Positions 25,296-34,450 of a DNA stretch of 64,000 nucleotides are shown piece by piece (the stretch's first letter is position 1; every line of letters begins with the position of its first letter). The position numbers and the translations under genes were made by a program. The notes under the pieces were generated by a model. That model saw only the letters and a program-made list of their open reading frames with translations, was not told the origin of the DNA and searched no databases. The stretch comes from Dongia deserti (GTDB lineage: Bacteria; Pseudomonadota; Alphaproteobacteria; Dongiales; Dongiaceae): positions 62,001 through 126,000 of the forward strand of contig NZ_QORW01000008.1 in NCBI RefSeq assembly GCF_003574735.1, written 5' to 3'.

Positions 25296-25912
25296 TCGGA
25301 AAGCTGACCGGCACGTTGGATTCGATTTCGAGCGACGCGGCTTTGATCGACGTCAACGGCGTCGGCTACGTCGTGCATGCCGCCAGCCGCACCTTGTCGA
25401 AGCTTGGGCCGAACGGCGCGCCGGTCAGCTTGCTGATCGAGACGCATGTGCGCGAGGATGCGATCAACCTCTACGGCTTCTGGGACGCGACCGAGCGCGA
25501 TTGGTTCCGCTTGCTGACGACGGTGCAAGGCGTTGGTGCGAAGGTGGCGCTGGCGATCCTTAGCGTGCTGGCGCCGGACGATCTCTCCCTGGCGATTGCG
25601 GCACAGGACAAGGCGATCATCACCCGCGCGCCCGGCGTCGGCCCGAAGCTGGCGCAGCGCATCGTCTCGGAACTCAAGGACAAGGCCGGCGACATCGCCC
25701 TCGGCGCCGGCGCCGTCACGCCCGCTGTTGCGGTGAACGGCAGCGGCAAGGCATCGGGCGGACCGGCGGAGGATGCGATCTCCGCCCTGGTCAATCTCGG
25801 TTACCGCCGGGCAGAGGCCTATGGCGCCGTTGCGAAAGCAGCGCGCGATCTGGGCGAGAAGGCAAGCCTCGATGCGCTGATCCGCGCCGGGCTTAAGGAG
25901 CTCAGCCAGTGA
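25292..25912 (+). CDS. ruvA: Holliday junction branch migration protein RuvA
   Basis: This 206-residue protein starts from a GTG that overlaps the ruvC stop. Domain I ([20 protein letters not shown]), two helix-hairpin-helix motifs ([40 protein letters not shown]) and the C-terminal RuvB-binding domain ([20 protein letters not shown]) are in order. RuvA forms the tetramer that holds the junction. Overlap with ruvB shows a single polycistronic unit. Confidence 0.97.
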   Translation: MIGKLTGTLDSISSDAALIDVNGVGYVVHAASRTLSKLGPNGAPVSLLIETHVREDAINLYGFWDATERDWFRLLTTVQGVGAKVALAILSVLAPDDLSLAIAAQDKAIITRAPGVGPKLAQRIVSELKDKAGDIALGAGAVTPAVAVNGSGKASGGPAEDAISALVNLGYRRAEAYGAVAKAARDLGEKASLDALIRAGLKELSQ

Positions 25913-26979
25913 ACCAGCAGCCGTTCGATCCGGCACAGCGCATCACCGACGCGGTGCGGCAGCCCGACGACGCGAACGAGCAGTCGCTGCGTCCGCTGGT
26001 GCTCACCGATTTCATCGGCCAGCAGAAGCTGCGCGAGAACCTCGCCGTTTTCATCGAAGCTGCGCGCGGCCGCGACGAAGCGATGGACCACGTGCTGTTC
26101 TACGGCCCGCCCGGCCTCGGCAAGACGACGCTGGCACAGATCGTGGCGCGCGAGCTTGGCGTCGGGTTCCGCGCAACCTCCGGTCCCGTCATCACGCGGG
26201 CAGGGGATCTCGCCGCGCTGCTTACCAACCTGCAGCCGCGCGATGTCCTCTTCATCGACGAGATCCATCGCTTGAGCCCGGCGGTCGAGGAAGTGCTCTA
26301 TCCCGCGATGGAGGATTTCCAGCTGGATCTTATCATCGGCGAAGGGCCAGCCGCGCGCTCAGTGCGCATCGACCTGCCCAAGTTCACGCTCGTCGGTGCT
26401 ACCACGCGGCTCGGCCTCATCACCACACCGTTGCGCGAGCGCTTCGGGATTCCACTGCGCCTCAATTTCTATGAGCCGAATGAGCTCGATCTCATCGTGC
26501 GGCGCGGTGCGCGCGTCGTGGGTCTCAATCTCGACGATAGCGGCGCGATGGAGATCGCGCGCCGCTCGCGCGGGACGCCGCGCGTGGCCGGACGCCTGCT
26601 GCGCCGCGTGCGCGATTTCGCCAGTGTCGCGAAGACGAAGGTCGTGGACAGCGGGGCGGCGGACGCGATGTTGAAGCGCCTGGACGTCGACGACATCGGG
26701 CTCGATGCGATGGATCGCCGTTATCTGCGCCTGATCGCAGATCACTATGGCGGCGGGCCGGTCGGCGTCGAGACGCTGGCGGCCGCCCTCTCCGAGCAGC
26801 GCGATACCATCGAGGATGCGATCGAGCCTTATCTCATCCAGCAGGGCCTGCTGCAGCGCAGCCCACGCGGCCGCATGCTGACCCTCACCGGTTATCGCCA
26901 TCTCGGCCTGACACCACCGCGCAACCAGGCGCAGCTCGACCTGTTGGCGACGCAGGCCAACGAGGGCGCTGATGAATGA
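25909..26979 (+). CDS. ruvB: Holliday junction branch migration ATPase RuvB
   Basis: This is a 356-residue AAA+ motor. The Walker A site is in [14 protein letters not shown], Walker B in [11 protein letters not shown], the sensor 1 loop in [14 protein letters not shown] and the arginine finger region in PLRERFG. A C-terminal winged helix binds DNA. It starts with GTG overlapping the ruvA stop. It ends inside the first codons of ybgC (8-base overlap), linking DNA repair and Tol-Pal genes in one operon. Confidence 0.97.
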   Translation: MNQQPFDPAQRITDAVRQPDDANEQSLRPLVLTDFIGQQKLRENLAVFIEAARGRDEAMDHVLFYGPPGLGKTTLAQIVARELGVGFRATSGPVITRAGDLAALLTNLQPRDVLFIDEIHRLSPAVEEVLYPAMEDFQLDLIIGEGPAARSVRIDLPKFTLVGATTRLGLITTPLRERFGIPLRLNFYEPNELDLIVRRGARVVGLNLDDSGAMEIARRSRGTPRVAGRLLRRVRDFASVAKTKVVDSGAADAMLKRLDVDDIGLDAMDRRYLRLIADHYGGGPVGVETLAAALSEQRDTIEDAIEPYLIQQGLLQRSPRGRMLTLTGYRHLGLTPPRNQAQLDLLATQANEGADE

Positions 26980-27421
26980 CATAGGGAGAATGGCGATGCC
27001 GCAGGCGCCGATGGCGACCCACCGGCAGACGATCCGCGTCTATTTCGAGGATACCGATGCGGCGGGCATCGTCTATTACGCCAATTATCTGAAGTTCGCG
27101 GAACGGGCGCGCACCGACATGCTGCGCGACCTCGGCATCTCCCATGCGGAGATGATGAAGCGCGACGGCCATGTGCTGGTCGTGCGTCGCTGCGAGATCG
27201 ATTATCTCAAGCCCGCCAAGCTCGATGATCTCCTGACCGTCGAGACGGTAGCAATGAAGCTCGGCGGTGCCTCCGTCGAGCTCCGGCAGCGCGTGCTGCG
27301 CGATGGCGACGTTCTGGCGGAACTGAAGGTGCTGGTGGTGTGCATCGGCAACGATGGCCGGCCCGCCCGCATCCCCGATTACGTGCGCGGTGCAATTCCG
27401 CGCGCCAACCAATCCGAATGA
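26972..27421 (+). CDS. ybgC: Tol-Pal-associated acyl-CoA thioesterase YbgC
   Basis: This is a 149-residue hotdog-fold protein. The catalytic region is [20 protein letters not shown] (Asp-containing 4-hydroxybenzoyl-CoA thioesterase type), with the later [20 protein letters not shown]. It hydrolyses short acyl-CoA or acyl-ACP and is classically the first gene of the tol-pal operon. Its start lies within the 3' end of ruvB. Later in-frame ATGs ([13 protein letters not shown]) are possible and would drop a variable leader. Confidence 0.93.
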   Translation: MNDIGRMAMPQAPMATHRQTIRVYFEDTDAAGIVYYANYLKFAERARTDMLRDLGISHAEMMKRDGHVLVVRRCEIDYLKPAKLDDLLTVETVAMKLGGASVELRQRVLRDGDVLAELKVLVVCIGNDGRPARIPDYVRGAIPRANQSE

Positions 27422-27436
27422 CACAGGTGTAGAGAG

Positions 27437-28231
<795 letters not shown>

Positions 28232-28233
28232 CT

Positions 28234-28716
28234 ATGGCGATCCGGCTCGGCGCGCGACCGCAACGCGGCATCCACCGCCGCAGAACGCATCCGATTTCGG
28301 ACATCAACGTGACGCCGATGGTGGACGTCATGCTGGTACTGCTGGTCATTTTCATGATCACGGCACCGCTGCTGACGGTCGGCGTCCCGATCGATTTGCC
28401 GAAGACCAAGGCCGAGGCGATCCAGGATCCGGACGAGCCGCTGGTGGTCACCATCAACAAGGAAGGCAAGATTTTCCTTCAGGAATCAGAGCTTAGCGCC
28501 GAGCAACTTGGCCCAAGAGTCGCCGCAATCTCGAATAACAATCCGGAGGTGAAGATTTTCATCCGCGGAGACCAGGCGGTGAATTACGGCAAGATCGCCG
28601 AAGTGCTGGGCCAGCTGGTCTCGGCCGGCTTCCGGCACCTGGCGCTGATTTCGGACTCGGCAGCGCCAGCGAACGCTCCGGCCCCTGCGGGCGAAACCGA
28701 ACAGCAGGCGCAGTGA
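28234..28716 (+). CDS. tolR: Tol-Pal system protein TolR
   Basis: This is a 160-residue ExbD/TolR protein. The single membrane helix is at about 28-48 (DINVTPMVDVMLVLLVIFMI), with the proton-path Asp in PMVDVML. The periplasmic domain follows. A Gln/Ala-rich tail ends the protein. It begins two bases after tolQ, so it is translationally coupled. Confidence 0.96.
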   Translation: MAIRLGARPQRGIHRRRTHPISDINVTPMVDVMLVLLVIFMITAPLLTVGVPIDLPKTKAEAIQDPDEPLVVTINKEGKIFLQESELSAEQLGPRVAAISNNNPEVKIFIRGDQAVNYGKIAEVLGQLVSAGFRHLALISDSAAPANAPAPAGETEQQAQ

Positions 28717-28737
28717 GAGAGTGCGAGCGAAGAGAGC

Positions 28738-29730
28738 GTGACCCCTTATTCGCAACATGTCGGCTCGAAGCAGGGCGAGCCACCATTCGCCAACGGGAGC
28801 TCCGGTAACGGAAGCACGGGCGCATCCCTCGGCGCCGGCGTCCTGCTGAGCGTCGCGCTGCATGCGGCCCTGGTGGGTTTCGTGATTTTCGGCCTGCCGA
28901 TCTTCTGGCACCCCGAGCCGCTGCCGGAGGCGATCGGCATCGAGCTTGCGCAGCTCTCCGACATCACCGCTGCGCCCAAAGTGCAAAAGGAAGGCAAGCC
29001 CAACAAGCAGCCCGAACCGCAGCCCGAGGTGCAGAAGCAAGCGTCGAAAGAGGAGACACCGCCGCCACCGCCCAACCCGCCGGCCGCCGCCGCGCCGCCA
29101 CCACCGCCGCCGCCCGAGGAGGAAGAGGTCGTCGAACCGATCCCCGATCCGGAGGCTGAGAAAAAGAAGGAAGAGGAACTGAAGAAGAAGGCGGAAGAGG
29201 AGAAGAAGAAGAAAACCGAAGAGGAAAAGAAGAAGAAAGAAGCGGAGCGGAAGAAGAAGGAAGAGGAGTTCAAGAAGCAGCAGAAGAAGGACGACAAGGC
29301 CCTCGACACGCTGCTCGCCAACGTGCTTCAGCAGAAGCCGGCGCCGGAGCCTGAGAAGAAGCCTGCGAAGAAGGCCGAAGCCAAGCCGGTCGAGCCGAGC
29401 ACGGGCCCGCAGACCGAGAATGTCTCCGAAATCCCGCTCACCGCATCGGAGGAGGGCATGATCAAAGGGCAGATCGAGCGCAACTGGAACCTGGGTAGCT
29501 TGGCGGGCGCGTCAGATCTAAGCATGATCATCGAAGTTCGCATTACGCTCCAGCCAGATGGCACCGTCACGCGCGCGCAGGTCGTCAATTCCGGCACTAG
29601 TCCTTTGTTCAGGCAGGCATCAGAGGGGGCAGTTCGCGCCGTGATGCTGTCGAGCCCGTTGAAGCTACCGCCCGGCAAGACGTACAGCACTATGCTCCTC
29701 CGCTTCGATCCGGCCCAGGTGGTGCAGTAG
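28738..29730 (+). CDS. tolA: TolA
   Basis: This 330-residue protein starts from GTG 28738. One membrane helix (about 36-54) contains the SVALHAALVGF motif used to contact TolQR. Next come a Pro-rich spacer, then a Lys/Glu-rich helical domain II (about 140-185). Domain III (about 232-330) is globular, with EIPLTASEEGMIKGQIERNW and the C-terminal SSPLKLPPGKTYSTMLLRFD. TolA links the inner-membrane motor to Pal and TolB at the outer membrane. Domain II is shorter than in E. coli. Its domain III is duplicated in the next gene. Confidence 0.95.
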   Translation: MTPYSQHVGSKQGEPPFANGSSGNGSTGASLGAGVLLSVALHAALVGFVIFGLPIFWHPEPLPEAIGIELAQLSDITAAPKVQKEGKPNKQPEPQPEVQKQASKEETPPPPPNPPAAAAPPPPPPPEEEEVVEPIPDPEAEKKKEEELKKKAEEEKKKKTEEEKKKKEAERKKKEEEFKKQQKKDDKALDTLLANVLQQKPAPEPEKKPAKKAEAKPVEPSTGPQTENVSEIPLTASEEGMIKGQIERNWNLGSLAGASDLSMIIEVRITLQPDGTVTRAQVVNSGTSPLFRQASEGAVRAVMLSSPLKLPPGKTYSTMLLRFDPAQVVQ

Positions 29731-29732
29731 CC

Positions 29733-30152
29733 GTGAGACAAACGAGGGAGTTTGTGCTGTGCGTACTGTGTTGCGCCGCTTTGACCAGCTGCGAAACCTC
29801 AGGGACAGCGTCCACCGATGGTGCGAGGCAGGAACTCGTTTCCGAGATTCCGATGAGCGAATCCGAAGAGAAGGGCATTCGCAATCAGGTCGAGCGAAAC
29901 CGGAATCTAGGTAGCCTCGCCGGTTCGCCTAATCTCGAAAACATGGTCATCAAGCTGCGTATTGAACTGCTGCCGGATGGAACCGTCACTAGAACCGAAC
30001 TTCTGAATAGCCAACCCAGCACCCCTGATTTTCGTAAGGCGGCCGAAAGCGCGATCCGCGCTGTGATGATCTCCAGTCCGCTGAAGCTGGTGCCTGGCAA
30101 AACCTACGAGTCCATGATCTTGACGTTCCATCCGGGCGAGGTGGTGCAGTAG
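29733..30152 (+). CDS. Lipoprotein made of a stand-alone TolA domain III
   Basis: The protein has 139 residues from a GTG two bases after tolA. A lipoprotein signal (LCVLCCAALTSC, lipobox Leu-Thr-Ser-Cys20) is followed by Glu21, compatible with outer-membrane sorting. Residues about 38-139 align over their full length with TolA domain III: EIPMSESEEKGIRNQVERNR and RNLGSLAG against the same places in TolA, PDGTVTRTELLNS, SSPLKLVPGKTYESMILTF and a shared VVQ end. The domain has been duplicated and refitted to a membrane anchor, with no TolQR-contacting helix. It could compete with TolA for TolB/Pal. I know no named family for this arrangement. Confidence 0.88.
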   Translation: MRQTREFVLCVLCCAALTSCETSGTASTDGARQELVSEIPMSESEEKGIRNQVERNRNLGSLAGSPNLENMVIKLRIELLPDGTVTRTELLNSQPSTPDFRKAAESAIRAVMISSPLKLVPGKTYESMILTFHPGEVVQ

Positions 30153-30298
30153 CTAGCCCAATAATTGCCATGATCTTGCGGCAGGAACCTGTCTGAGCTT
30201 TGTTCATTCCTGCCACAGGTCCGGTAGGCAAGGCTGCAGGGGACCAGTATAAATCTCCGATTCGGCGAGTTCTAAGAACGAAATCCAAGAACTGAGGC

Positions 30299-31642
30299 AT
30301 GATGATGATTTGGACGGTACGGAGTGCTGTAACCGCAGTCCTGGCGGTCACGATCCTGGGCGCGAGCGTGGGGATGGGTTCGCTGCCCGCACGATCCGAG
30401 CCGGTCATCGACATCACCAAGGGCGTGGTCGAGCCGATGCCGATCGCGGTTCCGACCTTCGGCGGGGCCAACCCGGCGGACGACCAGCTGGGTGCCCAGA
30501 TCGCGCGCGTGATCGCCGCCGATCTCGAGCGGTCCGGCCTGTTCGCGCCGATCGACGAGCGCGCCTTCATCCAGCGGGACGTCACGTCCGACACGCTGCC
30601 GCGATTCCAGGATTGGCGCCTGATCAACGCCCAGGCACTGGTGGCCGGCTCGATCAAGGCGGGAGCCGGCGGCAAATACAGCGTCGAGTTCCGATTGTGG
30701 GACGTGTTCGGCGGCTCGGAGATGTTCGCCCAGTCCTACAATTTCACCCAGGACATCTGGCGCCGCGCCGCCCATATCGTCGCCGACGACATCTACAAGC
30801 GGATCACGGGCGAGGAGGGCTATTTCGACACGCGCATCGTCTACATCGCCGAATCCGGCCCGAAGGATAACCGGCAAAAGCGCCTGGCGATCATGGACCA
30901 GGATGGGGAGAACCATCAGTTTCTCACTAACGGCGCGGACCTGGTGCTGACCCCCCGGTTCTCGCCCGCGGCCCAGGACATCACATACATGTCCTATTAC
31001 GGGAACAAACCGCGCGTTTACCTCTTTAGCATCAGCACGGGGCAGCAGGAGGTGCTGGGGGACTTCCCGGGTATGACCTTCGCACCGCGCTACTCGCCGG
31101 ACGGGAACAGCGTCATCATGAGCTTGGCGCAAAGCGGCAACACCGACATCTACGTGATGGACGTTCGCACCCGGCGGTCCAAGCGCCTGACGGACCATCC
31201 CGCCATCGATACCTCGCCGTCCTACTCCCCGGATGGAACGCGCATCGTCTTTAACTCGGATCGGGGCGGGGAGCAGCAACTCTACGTCATGAACGCCGAT
31301 GGTTCGGGCGTGGCCCGCATCAGTAAGGGCCCGGGGCGCTATGCCACGCCCGTCTGGTCTCCGCGCGGCGATCTCATCGCCTTCACCCGAATCTACCAGG
31401 GCAGCTTCTATATCGGGGTTATGCGCCCGGACGGGTCAGGCGAGCGCATGTTGTCCCAAGGCTGGCTGGTGGAGGGGCCGACCTGGGCCCCGAACGGGCG
31501 GGTCATCGCCTTCTATACCCAGGACCAGAGAGGCCGTACACAGCTCCATTCCATCGATCTCACAGGGCACAATGAGAGGGTCCTGAAGACCCCCATGGAT
31601 GGCTCTGATCCGGCTTGGTCTCCCTTGCTGAGTAAGCAATAA
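30299..31642 (+). CDS. tolB: Tol-Pal system translocation protein TolB
   Basis: The protein has 447 residues from ATG 30299, but GAGG lies directly before it, so the ATGs at 30302 or 30305 may be used. It has a signal peptide (to about residue 32). The N-terminal alpha/beta domain reads [20 protein letters not shown], with the [20 protein letters not shown] pocket. The six-bladed propeller has repeated SPDG units ([53 protein letters not shown]). It binds Pal in the periplasm. Confidence 0.97.
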   Translation: MMMIWTVRSAVTAVLAVTILGASVGMGSLPARSEPVIDITKGVVEPMPIAVPTFGGANPADDQLGAQIARVIAADLERSGLFAPIDERAFIQRDVTSDTLPRFQDWRLINAQALVAGSIKAGAGGKYSVEFRLWDVFGGSEMFAQSYNFTQDIWRRAAHIVADDIYKRITGEEGYFDTRIVYIAESGPKDNRQKRLAIMDQDGENHQFLTNGADLVLTPRFSPAAQDITYMSYYGNKPRVYLFSISTGQQEVLGDFPGMTFAPRYSPDGNSVIMSLAQSGNTDIYVMDVRTRRSKRLTDHPAIDTSPSYSPDGTRIVFNSDRGGEQQLYVMNADGSGVARISKGPGRYATPVWSPRGDLIAFTRIYQGSFYIGVMRPDGSGERMLSQGWLVEGPTWAPNGRVIAFYTQDQRGRTQLHSIDLTGHNERVLKTPMDGSDPAWSPLLSKQ

Positions 31643-31801
31643 TGCTCTATGTTCCGCGCGATTCCGGGGGTTCTGAGGGCCCGGCGACGAGCCAAACCAT
31701 CAGTTGCGGAATTTCCGAACAAGCCGGCGTCCTTAGTACCTTGGTAGCGGGGCTGGGGGCTGCGCACGGTTTGAGACAAACAAAGAGGATGAGAGGACAA
31801 A

Positions 31802-32302
31802 ATGCGTCTTAAGATGATCTCGGCGATGGCTGCAGCGCTGCTGCTTGCAGCTTGCGCCTCTGATGAAGCCGCCACGACCGGTGGTGCCAGTGCGGGTGGC
31901 GGGACGACCGATACCGGCGGTATTACTCAGGGCGCCGTGACGCCGGGTTCGGCAGAGGACTTCCAGCAAAATGTCGGCGATCGCGTGTTCTTCGGTTTCG
32001 ATCGCTACGATCTGACCGGTGAAGCCCAATCGCAGCTCCAGAGGCAGGCCGCTTGGCTTGCGCAGTATCCGGCCGTGACCGTCACCATCGAAGGTCATGC
32101 CGACGAGCGCGGCACCCGCGAGTACAACCTCGCGCTCGGCGAGCGCCGCGCGAACGCGGTGGCCAACTACCTGACCGCTCTCGGCGTTGATGCCGGCCGC
32201 ATCTCCGTGATCTCCTACGGCAAGGAGCGTCCGGAGTGCACCGAGTCCAACGAGAGCTGCTGGGCGCAGAACCGCCGCGGCGTGACCACGGTCAATCGGT
32301 AA
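31802..32302 (+). CDS. pal: Peptidoglycan-associated lipoprotein Pal
   Basis: This is a 166-residue outer-membrane lipoprotein. The lipobox LLAAC (Cys at about 18) ends the signal. A short Gly/Thr-rich linker is followed by an OmpA-like domain (about 58-166) with FFGFDRYDLTGEAQSQLQRQ and EGHADERGTREYNLALGERR. The latter holds the Asp and Arg that bind diaminopimelate. A terminator hairpin with U run follows at 32375, so pal may end the major transcript. Confidence 0.97.
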   Translation: MRLKMISAMAAALLLAACASDEAATTGGASAGGGTTDTGGITQGAVTPGSAEDFQQNVGDRVFFGFDRYDLTGEAQSQLQRQAAWLAQYPAVTVTIEGHADERGTREYNLALGERRANAVANYLTALGVDAGRISVISYGKERPECTESNESCWAQNRRGVTTVNR

Positions 32303-32462
32303 TCAGGGATCAGAGGTCAGAAGTCAGAGGTCAGACGGCTTCTAGCGACTTTAGACCCAGCTCTAGCGAGCCGAGCCCCTCCTCTGGCGCTACCCGGAGG
32401 AGGGGCTTTTGTTTCGGTGGTCCGTTATCTTCTGACCTCTCACCTCTGATACCTGACCTCTG
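32303..32462. repeat. GTCAGA-based inverted repeat enclosing the pal terminator
   Basis: The left arm 32311-32335 reads CAGAGGTCAGAAGTCAGAGG then TCAGA. The right arm 32431-32462 on the opposite strand reads CAGAGGTCAGGTATCAGAGG then TGAGAGGTCAGA. The arms pair imperfectly over about 25 bases and enclose the pal terminator. This is the first of two such arrays (second at 33148). The gap between pal and the next gene is 308 bases and holds no other recognisable gene. Confidence 0.75.
32375..32410 (+). terminator. Rho-independent terminator downstream of pal
   Basis: GCCCCTCCTC (32375-32384) pairs with GAGGAGGGGC (32397-32406) around a 12-base loop and is followed by TTTT. The ten-base perfect GC-rich stem is strong. 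Confidence 0.82.
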
Positions 32463-32610
32463 GATTGCCATCAAATCTCCGTGAGGCGGCCACGCCAGCG
32501 CCGCCAAGCAGCCACACGTATGAGCGAGGCTTCCCCGTCCGTCTCTCCCGGCGCTAACCCGTCCTTCCTGTGCGCCGGGCGGACCGTTCAACGCAACTTG
32601 GGGAAAAGAC

Positions 32611-33141
32611 ATGTCGCACCTTCATTCCGCGTCCGGCCGCATGACCATCGCGTCGGCGGCCCTGTTGTCGCTTGCCTTGCTGGCTGGGTGTCAGAGCAAA
32701 ACGGGCAACCAGGGTACTGAGAGTGCAGATACGGACTTGGCAAATGCCAACGGCCCCGGCACTGCGACCAGTGATCCCGTACCATCCGACCTCTCTAAAC
32801 AGCTGATCAGGGTCGGCGATCGCGTGCATTTCTCGCTCGACCGGTACGACCTCGCGCCGCAAGCGGAGGCAACGCTGCAGCAACAGGCAACACTGTTGCA
32901 GCAGCACCCGCAGGTTGCCGTCACGATCCAGGGCCATGCTGACGAGCGCGGCACTCGTGAATACAACCTGGCGCTTGGCGAGCGCCGCGCCGACACGGTG
33001 CGAAACTACCTCATCGCGCTTGGCATCCCGGCTGAGCGGATCTCGGTGATTTCCTTCGGCAAGGAGCGCCCGGAATGCGCCGAAGCCGCCGACCCCTGCT
33101 GGGCCCAGAACCGGCGCGGCGTGACGGTCGTTAATCAGTAG
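32611..33141 (+). CDS. Second OmpA-domain lipoprotein, paralog of Pal
   Basis: This 176-residue protein has a lipobox LLAGC (Cys about 27) and an OmpA domain closely like Pal: FSLDRYDLAPQAEATLQQQA, then QGHADERGTREYNLALGERR and ERISVISFGKERPECAEAAD. The peptidoglycan-binding Asp and Arg are conserved, so it can anchor to the wall. The N-terminal linker (about 28-60) differs from Pal's. It lies between pal and cpoB after a terminator. Tandem duplication followed by divergence is the best explanation. Whether it binds TolB is unknown. Confidence 0.9.
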   Translation: MSHLHSASGRMTIASAALLSLALLAGCQSKTGNQGTESADTDLANANGPGTATSDPVPSDLSKQLIRVGDRVHFSLDRYDLAPQAEATLQQQATLLQQHPQVAVTIQGHADERGTREYNLALGERRADTVRNYLIALGIPAERISVISFGKERPECAEAADPCWAQNRRGVTVVNQ

Positions 33142-33147
33142 CCAGGG

Positions 33148-33212
33148 GTCAGATGGCAGATGTCAGGAGGACCCTCCTTCTGACATCTGATCTCCGACAT
33201 CTGAAATCTGAC
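33148..33212. repeat. GTCAGA-type hairpin array downstream of the second pal
   Basis: CAGATGTCAGGAGG (33157-33170) pairs with CCTCCTTCTGACATCTG (33173-33189), broken only by a three-base bulge. A further CATCTGAAATCTGACC follows and could pair with the GGTCAGATGGCAGA just before. The same GTCAGA units follow the first pal. Confidence 0.7.
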
Positions 33213-33369
33213 CCGGCTTGAAGCCAGGGCACCCCTCTGGCATCTTCCGCTCACTATTTTGTGGCGGAATCGCCGGACCTTGAGCCATGTTTTCGCCTCA
33301 TTGACGGCCGACGATCCGGCTATGTCCAAGGCTCCGCCGGGGCGGAGCCCAGCACACGAGGATGATGAA

Positions 33370-34425
33370 ATGGTGGGTCATGCCACACGGGGGCTGTTGA
33401 ACCGGGGCGGCCGGCTAGTCGCCGGAAGCCTTGCGCTCGTTCTGGCAATCGGAATCGCAGGCGCTGCCCATGCCGACGAAGTCGATGATCTGCGGCGCGA
33501 GGTGCAGCAGCTGAAGCAGCAGGTGCTCTACCTGCAGAACCAGATTCCTGGAGTCAGCGCCGGCACATCAAGTGGCGGCGGCGGCAACCTTGCCGCGCAG
33601 CAGCAGGTGCAGGCACAGGAATTCCAGCGTCAGCTGACGGGCCTCACCGGCCACATCGAGCGCGTGGAGCTGAAACTGAACGAAGTCGCCGCGCAACTCG
33701 AACGCATGCAGAAGGATACCGAATACCGGCTTGGCATTCTGGAAGGCGGCGGTGGCGCGATGGGCACCACCACGGGCGCGGCGACGCCGGGCGCAGATGC
33801 CGGGCAGGGTGGCGCGGTGACGGCCGAGCCGATCCCGCCCAACACCCATGTCACGGTCGACCGGCCGCAATCTCCCCCAGCGCCGGCGGGGCAGCCTGGT
33901 GTGCTGGGTACGCTCTCCTCCTCGCAGGCAGCGAACCTGCCGCAAGCGCCTGCAGGTGCCGCCGAAGCCGCGGCACAAAGGGCAGGGGAGCAGACCGCGA
34001 TGCAGTCGGGTCAGGCAGGCGCTGGCGCGCTGCCTGGCGCTACACCGCGCGAGCAGTACGAGTATGCCACCAACCTGATCCAGCGCGGGGCCTACGACCA
34101 AGCGGAGACCGCACTCAAGGCCTTCGTCGAGCAGCATCCCAAGGATCCGCTCACGGGCAATGCGCAATATTGGCTGGGCGAGACCTATTACGTGCGCAAC
34201 GACTTCAAGAATGCCGCAATCGCTTTCGCCGAGGGCTATCAGAAGTATCCCGACAGCCAGAAGGCGCCGGACAACCTGCTGAAGCTCGCCATGGCGCTTG
34301 GCCAGCAGGGGCAGAAGGAGAATGCCTGCGTCGCGCTGCGGCAGCTCGAGAAGCGCTATCCCGACGCATCGGCGAACGTGAAGGACCGCGCCACCCGCGC
34401 GAAGAAGAACTATAGCTGCAGCTGA
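33370..34425 (+). CDS. cpoB: Cell division coordinator CpoB (YbgF)
   Basis: The protein has about 351 residues from ATG 33370, which has GAGGA eight bases upstream. The signal peptide ends AAHA near residue 34. A trimerising coiled coil follows directly (DDLRREVQQLKQQVLYLQNQ, about 37-100). A Gly/Pro/Ala linker comes next, and a C-terminal TPR domain (about 228-350) has YEYATNLIQRGAYDQAETAL, YWLGETYYVRNDFKNAAIAF and ASANVKDRATRAKKNYSCS. CpoB couples Tol energy state to peptidoglycan synthesis at division. It sits behind the second pal in the usual tol-pal position. Confidence 0.94.
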   Translation: MVGHATRGLLNRGGRLVAGSLALVLAIGIAGAAHADEVDDLRREVQQLKQQVLYLQNQIPGVSAGTSSGGGGNLAAQQQVQAQEFQRQLTGLTGHIERVELKLNEVAAQLERMQKDTEYRLGILEGGGGAMGTTTGAATPGADAGQGGAVTAEPIPPNTHVTVDRPQSPPAPAGQPGVLGTLSSSQAANLPQAPAGAAEAAAQRAGEQTAMQSGQAGAGALPGATPREQYEYATNLIQRGAYDQAETALKAFVEQHPKDPLTGNAQYWLGETYYVRNDFKNAAIAFAEGYQKYPDSQKAPDNLLKLAMALGQQGQKENACVALRQLEKRYPDASANVKDRATRAKKNYSCS

Positions 34426-34450
34426 GGCGCGCGGCCGAGGCGCCGCGTCG

